Positions 1 to 7,950 of a stretch of DNA of 64,000 nucleotides are shown in pieces (position 1 is the first letter of the stretch; the number at the start of each line of letters is the position of its first letter). The DNA lies in the NCBI GenBank assembly GCA_039636785.1, contig CP144169.1, positions 2,542,001-2,606,000 on the forward strand, in the 5' to 3' direction. Below the pieces are notes generated by a model. The model was not told the origin of the DNA, made no database searches, and worked only from the letters and a program-made list of their open reading frames with translations. The translations under genes and the position numbers were made by a program. Origin of the DNA: Micrococcaceae bacterium Sec5.7 (GTDB taxonomy: Bacteria > Actinomycetota > Actinomycetes > Actinomycetales > Micrococcaceae).

Positions 1-54
1 CCGCTGAGCTGGGGAAACTTCTCAGAATGCGGAATCCCCGGCACTCAAAAGGCC

Positions 55-86
55 GGTTTTCCGGCTCCGAAAGGAGCCGGAAAACC
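55..86 (-). terminator. Rho-independent-type hairpin after the UPF0182 gene
   Basis: A perfect 14-bp stem (GGTTTTCCGGCTCC and its complement) closes on a GAAA tetraloop. It lies about 70 bases past the stop of the leftward UPF0182 gene. The AAAACC/GGTTTT base of the stem gives a short T-run on either strand, so it could also stop a rightward transcript from outside the window. Bases 1-54 and 87-155 hold no recognisable gene. Confidence 0.7.
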
Positions 87-155
87 TGCTTCAGAGCTGA
101 CGTCTCTGCTGTCAGGCTGCGCCGCAGCTCACTCGGCTGCTGCGAACCGCCAGCA

Positions 156-3100
156 TCAGCTGCTTGGTGACGGCGAAGGCGCGGGTGTTGCTGTGCCGGT
201 GGCACCCGGCGTGGGTGTGCCCCCGGATGTTGTGACAGCCACCTTCGCCTCGGCGTCAATCGCTTTCTGGAGCGCCGCGGCAAGCTTCTTCTGCTGCTCA
301 CCATATGTGGCGAAGTCACCGGCAGCGAGGGCCGCCTGGCCGGCCTTGATGGCGGCGTTTGCCTCCGCCAGAGCAGCCTTGAGATCAGCCTTGGCATCCG
401 TACCCCCGGGAGCAGGAGTGGTTCCGCCGCCAGGATTTGCGGGAGTCTGGCCGTTATTGGCCACGTCGCCTGCGGTGGCGCCGGAATCCCCGCCGAACAG
501 CTGCTTCAGGGCTGCATCCAGGGTTGGGGCGAAGCCGATCTTGTCGCCGAAGGCCACCAGTACTCGCTGAAGCGTGGGGTAGGACGTTTCACCCGTGGAT
601 TTTAGATACACCGGCTGGACGTAGAGGATTCCGCCGCCCACGGGAAGTGTCAGCAGGTTACCGTTGAGCACATCCGAGGCTCCTTGCCTAAGAAGGTTCA
701 GTGCCTGCGAGACTGTGGGGTCCGAGTTGAACTTGTTCTGGGCCTGGCCGGGACCGGGCACCTGTGTTGCCGGCGGTATCTGAAGGAGCCTCAGCTGCCC
801 ATAACTCTCAGCCTTAACCCCCTTCACCTTGCCGGCGTCCGAATCTGCGGCAAGGAAGCCATAGAGCACGTTGCGGGCGTTGCCGTTCACAATCTGCGGA
901 ATGAATGATGATGTCAGCTGGAATGCGGGCTTGTCCTGGTCCGGCATCTGCAATGACATGTAGAACGGGGGCTGCTTGACGTCCGCGTCGACGGTGGGGT
1001 CATTCGGAACGCTCCAGGCGTCATCGGTCTTGTAGAAGCTGACGGGGTCAGTGACGTGGTAGCGCCCCAGGAGCTCGCGCTGGACCTTGAACAGGTCTTC
1101 CGGATAGCGGACGTGACTCATAACATCACCTGACATCTCGGAGTAAGGCTTGAGAGAGGTGGGGAAGATGTTCTGCCAGGCCTTCAGGATGGGATCCTGA
1201 TCATCCCAGGCGTAGAGAGTAACGGAACCATCGTAGGCGTCAACAGTGGCCTTGACCGAGTTGCGGATGTAGTTGACCGAGCTGTTCGGCAGGGCAACGG
1301 AGCGCCCGGACGTGGTTTGCGAGTCCGCAGTGGCATCGGAGAGCTGCTCCTGTTGCGAATACGGGAAGTACTGGCTCGTGGTGTATCCGTCAACAATCCA
1401 TTTGACCCGCCCGTCAACCATGGCAGGGTAGGCGTTGCCATCAACGGTAAGGTACGGCGCTACCTTCTGGATCCGCTCGCGAGGATTGCGCTCATAAAGG
1501 ATCTGCGATTCCTCGTTCACGCCGTCGGACAGCAAAAGATCCGAAGACTGGAACTTGATCGCGTACAGGATCTTGTTGAAAAAGCTGCCTACTTTGGGGC
1601 CACCGTTGCCCTTGAAGGTGTACTGGGTCTCGCCGTCACCTTCCTTGGCAGACGGGCGGTCCTGCTCACGATTTGCCGCACCGTCAGGGGCCCCCACTAT
1701 GGAATACTCAGGAGAGTTTTCGCCAAAGTAGATGCGTGGCTCGTACGTAGAGTCGTTGCCCAGCACACCAGTGGACGGGATGCCTGCCTGCAGGAAATCG
1801 GGCTTGCCGTCAACGGTGAACTTGTTCCCCTTCGCGGCCACCACACCGTAACCATGCGTGTACACAACATGCTGGTTGAGCCAGCCCTGCTGGTTGGTGC
1901 TCAGGTTCGCCGGGTTGAGCTCACGGACTGCGATCACCGTGTCCTGGATTTTGCCGTTCACCTCGTAGCGGTCCACGTTCAGCGCCTCGGGGAACTGATA
2001 GTACGGGCGGTACTGCTCCAGCTGCGAGAAAGCGTCTGAAATCAGGTTGGGGTCCAGCAGCCTGATGTTCGCCGTTGTCTGGGCATCCGGGGCGAGTGCA
2101 CCCGTGGTGGCGGTGTTCGTGGCGTTGTACCGGTCAACCTGGATCTTATCCAGCCCGTACGCCGCGCGGGTCATCTCGATATTGCGCTTGATGTATTCCT
2201 CTTCAAGCGTCTGCTCTGAAGGGCGGACCTGGAACTGCTGGATGACCCAGGGATAAACGCCACCCGCGAGAATGGAAGTGATGATCAGCATGGCCATGCC
2301 AATCACCGGCAGACGCCATTTGCCGATCACGGCCGCAACGATGAACAGGATGGCCACGAGAGCGGCCGCCACCGCCAGGATAGCCTTGGTGGGGATGACA
2401 GCGTTGACATCCGTATACAGCGCGCCAGCCCAGCGTCCGCCGCTGTTCTGCACCGAAGCATAGCGGTCTAGCCAGAAGTTAGTGCCAAGAAGCAACAGGA
2501 ATGCAGCGCCGGTCACGGCGAGGTGGATCTGAGCGGCGCGGCTGGTGAAAATACCGCGTTCCATCAGGCGGATGCTGCCGTACAGGTAGTGGGTGAGGAT
2601 GCCGGCGATGCCGGCCACCACTACCACACTGATCAGGAAACCGGTGACGAAGCCAAGGAACGGCAGCGTCATGAGGTAAAAGCTGATGTCCAGACCGAAC
2701 AAGGGATCATTCTGGCCGAACGGCTCCTGGTTGAAGAACAGGAGGACCTTCTGCCACTGGCTGGCTGCGGCGCTTCCAGCGAACAGGCCGAAGAGCACCG
2801 GAAGGCCGATCATCACGACACGGCGCACGGGTTCCAGCTGCGCCTGGTAGCGGTTCAGGTTGTCCCGGATTTCGGAGTCCGGTGCGTACACGGGCCTGGC
2901 GTGGTAGGCAATCCGGATTGCAAAGAAGACGGCAGCAAACATGATGGCGAAGCCGGCGGCGAAGATGCTGATCCGAGCCAGGTTCTCCGTCAGGAACACT
3001 TGGAAAAATCCGAGCTGCTGGTACCAGAGGACGTCCGTCCACACATTGGCGAAGAAAATGAAGCCGACCACAACGAGGGCAACGACAATCAGCGTCGGCG

Positions 3101-3161
3101 TCAAGGCACCGCGCCTTGGTTGGGGTCTTCCGGGCGGGGTGGGGCTGGCGGGACGGGACAA
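156..3161 (-). CDS. UPF0182 family large integral membrane protein
   Basis: This is a 1001-residue membrane protein of the UPF0182 family, which has no assigned function. The first ~330 residues hold about seven hydrophobic segments (for example [14 protein letters not shown] near residue 25). A long, probably extracytoplasmic, domain follows. The end is an Ala/Lys-rich helical stretch and a Pro/Ser/Thr tail ending PAPSPSPSS. The TTG at 3159-3161 is chosen as start because GAGG lies 8 bases upstream and the reading [10 protein letters not shown] fits the family N-terminus; an in-frame GTG 22 codons further upstream lacks such support. It lies downstream of the PDZ/Lon protease gene on the same strand, an order that as recalled is also seen in mycobacteria (Rv3193c/Rv3194c). 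Family assignment is firm; function is unknown. Confidence 0.93.
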   Translation of the reverse strand: MSRPASPTPPGRPQPRRGALTPTLIVVALVVVGFIFFANVWTDVLWYQQLGFFQVFLTENLARISIFAAGFAIMFAAVFFAIRIAYHARPVYAPDSEIRDNLNRYQAQLEPVRRVVMIGLPVLFGLFAGSAAASQWQKVLLFFNQEPFGQNDPLFGLDISFYLMTLPFLGFVTGFLISVVVVAGIAGILTHYLYGSIRLMERGIFTSRAAQIHLAVTGAAFLLLLGTNFWLDRYASVQNSGGRWAGALYTDVNAVIPTKAILAVAAALVAILFIVAAVIGKWRLPVIGMAMLIITSILAGGVYPWVIQQFQVRPSEQTLEEEYIKRNIEMTRAAYGLDKIQVDRYNATNTATTGALAPDAQTTANIRLLDPNLISDAFSQLEQYRPYYQFPEALNVDRYEVNGKIQDTVIAVRELNPANLSTNQQGWLNQHVVYTHGYGVVAAKGNKFTVDGKPDFLQAGIPSTGVLGNDSTYEPRIYFGENSPEYSIVGAPDGAANREQDRPSAKEGDGETQYTFKGNGGPKVGSFFNKILYAIKFQSSDLLLSDGVNEESQILYERNPRERIQKVAPYLTVDGNAYPAMVDGRVKWIVDGYTTSQYFPYSQQEQLSDATADSQTTSGRSVALPNSSVNYIRNSVKATVDAYDGSVTLYAWDDQDPILKAWQNIFPTSLKPYSEMSGDVMSHVRYPEDLFKVQRELLGRYHVTDPVSFYKTDDAWSVPNDPTVDADVKQPPFYMSLQMPDQDKPAFQLTSSFIPQIVNGNARNVLYGFLAADSDAGKVKGVKAESYGQLRLLQIPPATQVPGPGQAQNKFNSDPTVSQALNLLRQGASDVLNGNLLTLPVGGGILYVQPVYLKSTGETSYPTLQRVLVAFGDKIGFAPTLDAALKQLFGGDSGATAGDVANNGQTPANPGGGTTPAPGGTDAKADLKAALAEANAAIKAGQAALAAGDFATYGEQQKKLAAALQKAIDAEAKVAVTTSGGTPTPGATGTATPAPSPSPSS

Positions 3162-3298
3162 ACTCGGTACCTCATAGCTGGTCGTCAGATTAACATTCAG
3201 AGCGTGCGTGTGATCGACTTCCGGCACCGGTCAGACAGAGTGGCAACGGCCGTCATATCTGCCACGAGTGGCAGCGAAGCTTAGTTCCTCAATTCAGT

Positions 3299-4447
3299 CT
3301 AGTTGCTGGTGCAGACGGGAAGTCCCGAGGTATCCCCGCCCGAACCGGCAAGCTCCACCGCTTGCCGGGCTTCGGACAGGTTCTCCACCTTGACCACCTG
3401 GAGTCCGTCGGGAATATGGCCAACAACCTCGTTGCAGTTGGCCGCCGGAGCCAGGAAAATGGTGGCTCCCCCCGCCCGGGCCCCATGCATTTTCTGCCCG
3501 ATTCCGCCGATTGGGCCCACCACGCCTTCAGGCGTGATGGTGCCGGTTCCGGAGACATACTTGCCGCCGGTGAGGTCCCCCGGCGTCAAGGTGTCAACGA
3601 TTCCCAGCGCAAACATCAGGCCGGCGCTCGGGCCACCCACTTTGTCCAGGGAAATCTTGATGTCAAAAGGGAACGTGAAACGGTACTGGAGCATCACGCC
3701 GAGAATGAAACGGCCCGAGTCGGTCTCCGCCGGCGTGATGGTCTGCGTCACGGGCGCACCCTTGCGGTCGACGACGACGGTAGACGGTTTCCCTGCACCG
3801 GCGGCCAGCTCCGCCTGAATAACGGTCAGGGACGTGACGGGCTTGCCGTTGATCGAGGTGAAGACGTCATCTGCCTGAAGCTTCCCCTTCGACGCTGATC
3901 CGTCGGAAAGGCCTGCGACCTGGAGTTTCTGCTCAAACGGAATCCCGAGTTCGTTGAGTGCGGACGCCACAGCGTTTTCCTGAGAGGTTGCCATGGCCAC
4001 CGCGCTCTCCTGCTGGGATTGCTCCTTGGTGACGCCGGTGGGGAAAATCAATTCCTCCGGGTAGACGGCCTTAGATCCGTCCAGCCAGGCCGCGAAAGCC
4101 CCAAAGACACTCACAGGGCCGTTGGGTCCGCCGTCAACATAAACAGTGGTGAGGTCCAGATTTCCTTTGGCCGGAAAGCTTTTATGCCCCGTCACGCTGA
4201 TCACGGCATTCCCGTTGTCCTGTCCCAGTGTGTTGAAGGTTGGCCCGGGAGACTCCACCACGTAGGGAACCGGGATGCTGGCCGCGGCAATACCAAGTCC
4301 CACGGCCACGACGCCGGACACCACCATGGCCCGAAACCTGTGGTCGCGTGCTCTGCCGCGCCGGGAGCGGGTGCCGTCAGCCCGTCTGCCGCTTGCCAAG
4401 TGAGCAACAGGCTCTTCGGTGGGCTGATCGCCCCGTGTAATCGTCAC
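3299..4447 (-). CDS. YlbL-type PDZ and Lon-like (S16) membrane protease
   Basis: Predicted 382-residue membrane-anchored serine protease. After a basic N-terminus there is one membrane segment (VVSGVVAVGLGIAAASIPVP). An extracytoplasmic region follows, then a PDZ domain around residues 190-265 (KLQADDVFTSINGKPV) and a Lon/S16 proteolytic domain. The S16 catalytic dyad is visible as Ser in GGPSAGLMFALG and Lys in GGIGQKMHGARAGG. The GTG at 4447 is preferred because AGAGG sits 7 bases upstream; a further 13 codons upstream are open but have no clear ribosome site. The UPF0182 gene follows on the same strand. Substrates are unknown; relatives are thought to act on membrane or envelope proteins. 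Confidence 0.9.
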   Translation of the reverse strand: MTITRGDQPTEEPVAHLASGRRADGTRSRRGRARDHRFRAMVVSGVVAVGLGIAAASIPVPYVVESPGPTFNTLGQDNGNAVISVTGHKSFPAKGNLDLTTVYVDGGPNGPVSVFGAFAAWLDGSKAVYPEELIFPTGVTKEQSQQESAVAMATSQENAVASALNELGIPFEQKLQVAGLSDGSASKGKLQADDVFTSINGKPVTSLTVIQAELAAGAGKPSTVVVDRKGAPVTQTITPAETDSGRFILGVMLQYRFTFPFDIKISLDKVGGPSAGLMFALGIVDTLTPGDLTGGKYVSGTGTITPEGVVGPIGGIGQKMHGARAGGATIFLAPAANCNEVVGHIPDGLQVVKVENLSEARQAVELAGSGGDTSGLPVCTSN

Positions 4448-4663
4448 TGAAGGACCTCTCCGTACCGCAGTTGCATGCCGGGGCAATGTGACTGAAACCA
4501 GGCACGCCGGCAGCCTGCAAACATTCCGATTCCTAACACTACGCGCTCGGCACCCCCAGAGCTCTTTGCCTACAGCGAACGTGACCCGCTTTCGGCAGAC
4601 AGCCGCTCGTGCGCCGGGGTACCGTGAAGTTGATCAACAGTCACACCGACGATCGGCGGGATC

Positions 4664-6157
4664 ATGACCTCCAACCCACTCAATCCGTCCAACGGCGACG
4701 ACACCCCAAAGGATCCGCTGGCAGAAATGCTGCAGAACCTGATGGGCGGCAAGGGCATGGAAAACATTGACCCCGCCGAACTGGCAAAGGCAGCAGGGCT
4801 GCCGGACGATCCAAATCTGCTGGCCCAGATGTTCTCTCAGGTCCAGGCCATGATGAGCGCCCCGTCCGAGGGCCCGGTCAACTGGCAGCTCGCCCATGAG
4901 AACGCCAGGCGCGTGGCCGCCAGCAGCACTGACCCCTCCGTCACGGCCCTGCAGTCGCGGGAAGTGGACGTGGCACTGCGGCTTGCCGAACTGTGGCTTG
5001 ACCAGGTGACAGACCTTCCGGCGACCGGACTCATCGGCCGGGCATGGTCACGCGCGGAGTGGGTTGAGGAGACCCTCGGAACGTGGAAGCGGCTCACCGA
5101 GCCAGTGGCGAACAGCATTGCCAACGCATTGTCCAGCGCCATGACCGAACAGATGCCCGAGGAAATGAAGTCCATGATGGGCGGTGCCTCCTCCATGCTG
5201 CAGAACATGGGCGGGGCTATTTTCGGCATGCAGCTGGGACAGGCCATTGGCGCTCTCTCCGCCGAGGTGGTCAGCTCCACTGACATCGGCGTCCCCCTTG
5301 CCGATCTGGAGATGGCGCTGCTCCCGGCGAATGTTTCCAAGTTCGGCGAAGGACTCAGTCTCCCGGAAAACGACATCCGGTTGTTCCTGGCCGTTCGCGA
5401 AGCTGCCCACGCACGCCTTTTTGTTCAGGTTCCTTGGCTTCGCGGGCACCTGCTCGGTGCCATCGAGGCCTACGCACGCGGCATTCACATTGACACCTCA
5501 AGAATTGAAGAGCTCGCCAGGGACCTTGACCCCAGCAACCCCGAAGGTATCCAGGAGGCACTGTCACAGGGGGTCTTCATGCCGCAGCGGACACCGGCCC
5601 AGGAACAGGCACTGGAAAAGCTTGAGACCGCCCTCGCGCTCGTTGAAGGCTGGGTGGACGAGCTGACGGCAGCCGCCACCGAGAACGTTCTGCCCTCAGC
5701 GTCCGCTCTTCGGGAGACCGTGCGGCGCCGCCGGGCCACCGGCGGCCCGGCCGAGCACGCCTTCTCGTCGCTCGTGGGGCTGGAGCTCCGGCCCCGCCGG
5801 CTCCGCGAAGCCGCCACGCTCTGGGCATCGCTCAAGGACGAGCGCGGCATTGATGGCCGCGACGCCATCTGGAAGCACCCGGATCTGCTCCCTACGGCCG
5901 GGGATCTTGACGATCCCCAAGGATTCAACGCCCGCCGGAAACTTGCCGAAGCCCGCGACAGCGAAGTGGATGACGCACTGCAGAAACTACTGAGCGGCGG
6001 CTTTGACACCCCGGCCGGGCCGGATGCCTCCGGCCCGGACGAAATAGCTGGGGACGCCGCCGGCGGCAGCGAACCGGCTGCAGGCACAGAGTCAGACAGC
6101 AACAGCGAACCCGACGCCGGAGCCGATCCGGAAGACGGACAGGAACCGAAAGGCTAG
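4664..6157 (+). CDS. zincin-like protein, DUF2342 family (putative metalloprotease/hydrolase)
   Basis: 497-residue protein of the actinobacterial zincin_2/DUF2342 family, often annotated as a zinc-dependent metalloprotease. The conserved core is FLAVREAAHARLFVQVPWLR near residues 240-260. It has E and H in a zincin-like arrangement but not a canonical HExxH, so protease activity is not shown by the sequence. A glycine/methionine-rich stretch (MMGGASSMLQNMGG) lies near residue 170, and the C-terminus is an acidic, low-complexity tail rich in Gly, Asp, Glu and Ser. GGCGGGA lies just upstream of the ATG. The TAG stop includes the TA target duplicate and the first base of the IS630 element, so the protein end appears unchanged by the insertion. 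Confidence 0.85.
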   Translation: MTSNPLNPSNGDDTPKDPLAEMLQNLMGGKGMENIDPAELAKAAGLPDDPNLLAQMFSQVQAMMSAPSEGPVNWQLAHENARRVAASSTDPSVTALQSREVDVALRLAELWLDQVTDLPATGLIGRAWSRAEWVEETLGTWKRLTEPVANSIANALSSAMTEQMPEEMKSMMGGASSMLQNMGGAIFGMQLGQAIGALSAEVVSSTDIGVPLADLEMALLPANVSKFGEGLSLPENDIRLFLAVREAAHARLFVQVPWLRGHLLGAIEAYARGIHIDTSRIEELARDLDPSNPEGIQEALSQGVFMPQRTPAQEQALEKLETALALVEGWVDELTAAATENVLPSASALRETVRRRRATGGPAEHAFSSLVGLELRPRRLREAATLWASLKDERGIDGRDAIWKHPDLLPTAGDLDDPQGFNARRKLAEARDSEVDDALQKLLSGGFDTPAGPDASGPDEIAGDAAGGSEPAAGTESDSNSEPDAGADPEDGQEPKG

Positions 6158-6181
6158 TGTCCCGCGCCTGAAATTCGGTTC
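6157..6181. repeat. IS630 left terminal inverted repeat
   Basis: Begins GTGTCCCGCGCC and matches the reversed right end at 22 of 25 positions. It overlaps the first bases of the transposase stop codon region. The first G completes the TAG stop of the preceding gene. Confidence 0.85.
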
Positions 6182-7280
6182 AGAAGTCGTCCGAGGGATT
6201 CGAGGATTTGTTCGGCGGTCTTTTCCACGTGAAGGGTGTGGGGTTGGTGTTCCAGTCGTTGACCCATTTGCGGATGTCTGCCTCGAGCGCCTGGACGCTG
6301 CGGTGGTCGCTGCGGCGCAGTAGATCCTCGGTGACGAATCCGAAGAACCGTTCGACCTGGTTCAGCCAGGAGGAGTAGGTCGGGGTGAAGTGCATGTGGA
6401 AGCGCGGGTGGTTCTCGAGCCAGGTCTTCACCGCCCGCGTCTTGTGGGTCTGATAGTTGTCGCAGATCAGGTGGATCTGCAGGTCCCCGGGCACCTGGGC
6501 ATCGATCTTGGCCAGGAACTTCTTGAACTCCAGGGCCCGGTGCCTGCGGTGCAGACTGGAGATCACGGACCCGTCCGCGGTGTTCAGTGCCGCGAACAAG
6601 GTCGTGGTCCCGTGCCGGACGTAGTCGTGGGTGCGCTTCTCGGGCATGCCCGGCATCATCGGGAACGCCGGCTGGGACCGGGCCAATGCCTGGACCTGGG
6701 ACTTCACGTCCACGCTGAGCACCACCGCCGACTCCGGCGGGCTCAGGTACAAGCCCACCACGTCGTAGACCTTCTCGACGAACAAGGGGTCGTTGGAGAG
6801 CTTGAAGCCGGCGGCCCGGTGCGGCCTGAGCTTGAAGCCGTCGGCCCGGTGCGGCCTGAGCTCGAAGGCCCGCCAGATCCGTCCGATCGTCGATTTGGAG
6901 AGCCCGGAGCGTTCGGCCATCTTCGCCCGCGACCAGTGCGAGGCGTTCTTCGGCGTTGATTCCAGCGTCGCGACCACGATGTCCTCGACCTGTTCGGCGG
7001 TGATCGTGGCCGGACGCCCGGGCCGGGGGTCATCGACCAGCCCGTCCAGGCGCTGTTCCAGGAACCGGCGCCGCCACTTCGCCACCGTGTGCGGCTCGAC
7101 TCCGCACCGGGCCGCGGCAGCCACGTTCGTCAGCCCCTCCGCACTGGCCAGCACGATCCTCGACCGTACCGCCAACGCTTGGGATGACTTCCGCCTCCGG
7201 GCCCACCGGGCCACCGTCTCACGCTCGTCGTCCGACAGTTCCAACGCGGCCTTCGGCCGCCCGCATTCGCCATACCCCAT
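6180..7280 (-). CDS. IS630 family transposase
   Basis: 366-residue DDE transposase that would cut and join the IS ends at TA sites. The N-terminal half is a helix-turn-helix region (AARCGVEPHTVAKWRRRF, then SGLSKSTIGRIWRAF). The C-terminal catalytic domain has the DDE residues in SVDVKSQVQAL, LICDNYQTHKTRAVK and SSWLNQVERFFG. The frame is intact from ATG to TGA, so the enzyme may be active. One oddity is a 10-residue tandem duplication (LRPHRADGFK then LRPHRAAGFK) between the DNA-binding and catalytic parts, encoded by two 30-bp repeats. As recalled, typical relatives carry a single copy. Confidence 0.93.
   Translation of the reverse strand: MGYGECGRPKAALELSDDERETVARWARRRKSSQALAVRSRIVLASAEGLTNVAAAARCGVEPHTVAKWRRRFLEQRLDGLVDDPRPGRPATITAEQVEDIVVATLESTPKNASHWSRAKMAERSGLSKSTIGRIWRAFELRPHRADGFKLRPHRAAGFKLSNDPLFVEKVYDVVGLYLSPPESAVVLSVDVKSQVQALARSQPAFPMMPGMPEKRTHDYVRHGTTTLFAALNTADGSVISSLHRRHRALEFKKFLAKIDAQVPGDLQIHLICDNYQTHKTRAVKTWLENHPRFHMHFTPTYSSWLNQVERFFGFVTEDLLRRSDHRSVQALEADIRKWVNDWNTNPTPFTWKRPPNKSSNPSDDF
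6801..6860 (-). repeat. 30-bp in-frame tandem duplication inside the transposase
   Basis: Bases 6801-6830 and 6831-6860 are identical except at one position (G in the first copy, T at 6841). The duplication keeps the reading frame and adds ten residues to the linker ahead of the catalytic domain. Confidence 0.9.
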
Positions 7281-7290
7281 TTACAATTAA

Positions 7291-7315
7291 GAAACGAATT
7301 TCAGGCGCATGACAC
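7291..7315. repeat. IS630 right terminal inverted repeat
   Basis: Read on the minus strand it begins GTGTCATGCGCC, matching the left end. The last base (C on plus) completes the TAG stop of the leftward YgjP-like gene. Confidence 0.85.
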
Positions 7316-7950
7316 TAGTCGGCGTCGGCGGAACCTGCCACGCGGGCAGCCTGAGCGGCCGGGGCCCCGTCCGAGGCGGCCAGCCCGCGTGACGTTGCGA
7401 ATGAAACGCCTTCGAGGAACGCCTTGGCACGCCCCGTTTCCGGGTATGTCTCCAACAGCTTCCAGAACGCGGCATTGTGCCCCGCAACCAGAAGATGCGC
7501 CAGCTCGTGCAGCAGCACATAGTCGATAACCCATTGCGGCATGGGTCGGAGATTGTCCGAGAGCCGGATGGACCCGTCAGAAGGTGTGGCGGATCCCCAC
7601 CGTGAGTTCTGGTTGCTCACCCAGCGGACCGACGTCGGAATGGCCCGCCCGCCGAAGTAGCGGCCGGAGAGTTCCGTGGCGTGCGCGGCGAGCGCTGCAT
7701 CGGTTGCAGGACGTCGCTTGCCCCCGCCTATGGATCGTTTTGCACCCTGCAGCCGGAGCTTCTCGAGCATCCGCCCCACCCATTCGAATTCCTGGGCTTT
7801 GCTGAAGTTCGCCGGAATTGCCACTACTGCCGTGCCGTTCTCCCAGAACGCCGCAACGGTCCGGCGGCGGCGGGCGGAGCGCCGCACCACCACCGGGGCG
7901 CCGTCGTCGGTGGTCAGTTGTGCTCCCCTTGATCTTTGTGGCTGAGGCAT
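7315..7950 (-). CDS. YgjP-like (DUF45/M48-type) zinc metallopeptidase
   Basis: 211-residue predicted metal-dependent peptidase of the YgjP/DUF45 family. The zinc motif HELAHLLVAGHNAAFW near residue 150 gives HExxH plus a downstream His. The pattern RWVSNQNSRWGSATPSDGSIRL ahead of it, described in shorter form as NSRWGS, is typical of the family. The ATG overlaps the stop of the upstream helicase gene (ATGA), so it is co-translated with uvrD2. Its TAG stop is completed by the last base of the IS630 element; before insertion this stop overlapped that of the convergent zincin gene. The cellular substrate is unknown. Confidence 0.88.
   Translation of the reverse strand: MPQPQRSRGAQLTTDDGAPVVVRRSARRRRTVAAFWENGTAVVAIPANFSKAQEFEWVGRMLEKLRLQGAKRSIGGGKRRPATDAALAAHATELSGRYFGGRAIPTSVRWVSNQNSRWGSATPSDGSIRLSDNLRPMPQWVIDYVLLHELAHLLVAGHNAAFWKLLETYPETGRAKAFLEGVSFATSRGLAASDGAPAAQAARVAGSADAD

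Larger units (their letters stand above)
6157..7315. mobile_element. IS630-family insertion sequence with TA target duplication
   Basis: A complete 1159-bp element. The terminal inverted repeats are 25 bp long with 22 matches (6157-6181 and 7291-7315 reversed; both start GTGTC and share a GCGCCTGAAATTCG core). TA is duplicated on both sides (6155-6156 and 7316-7317), the signature of IS630/Tc1-type transposition. One transposase gene fills the element, reading leftward. Removing the element and one TA leaves GGCTAGTCGG, joining two convergent genes whose stop codons overlapped. Confidence 0.92.
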
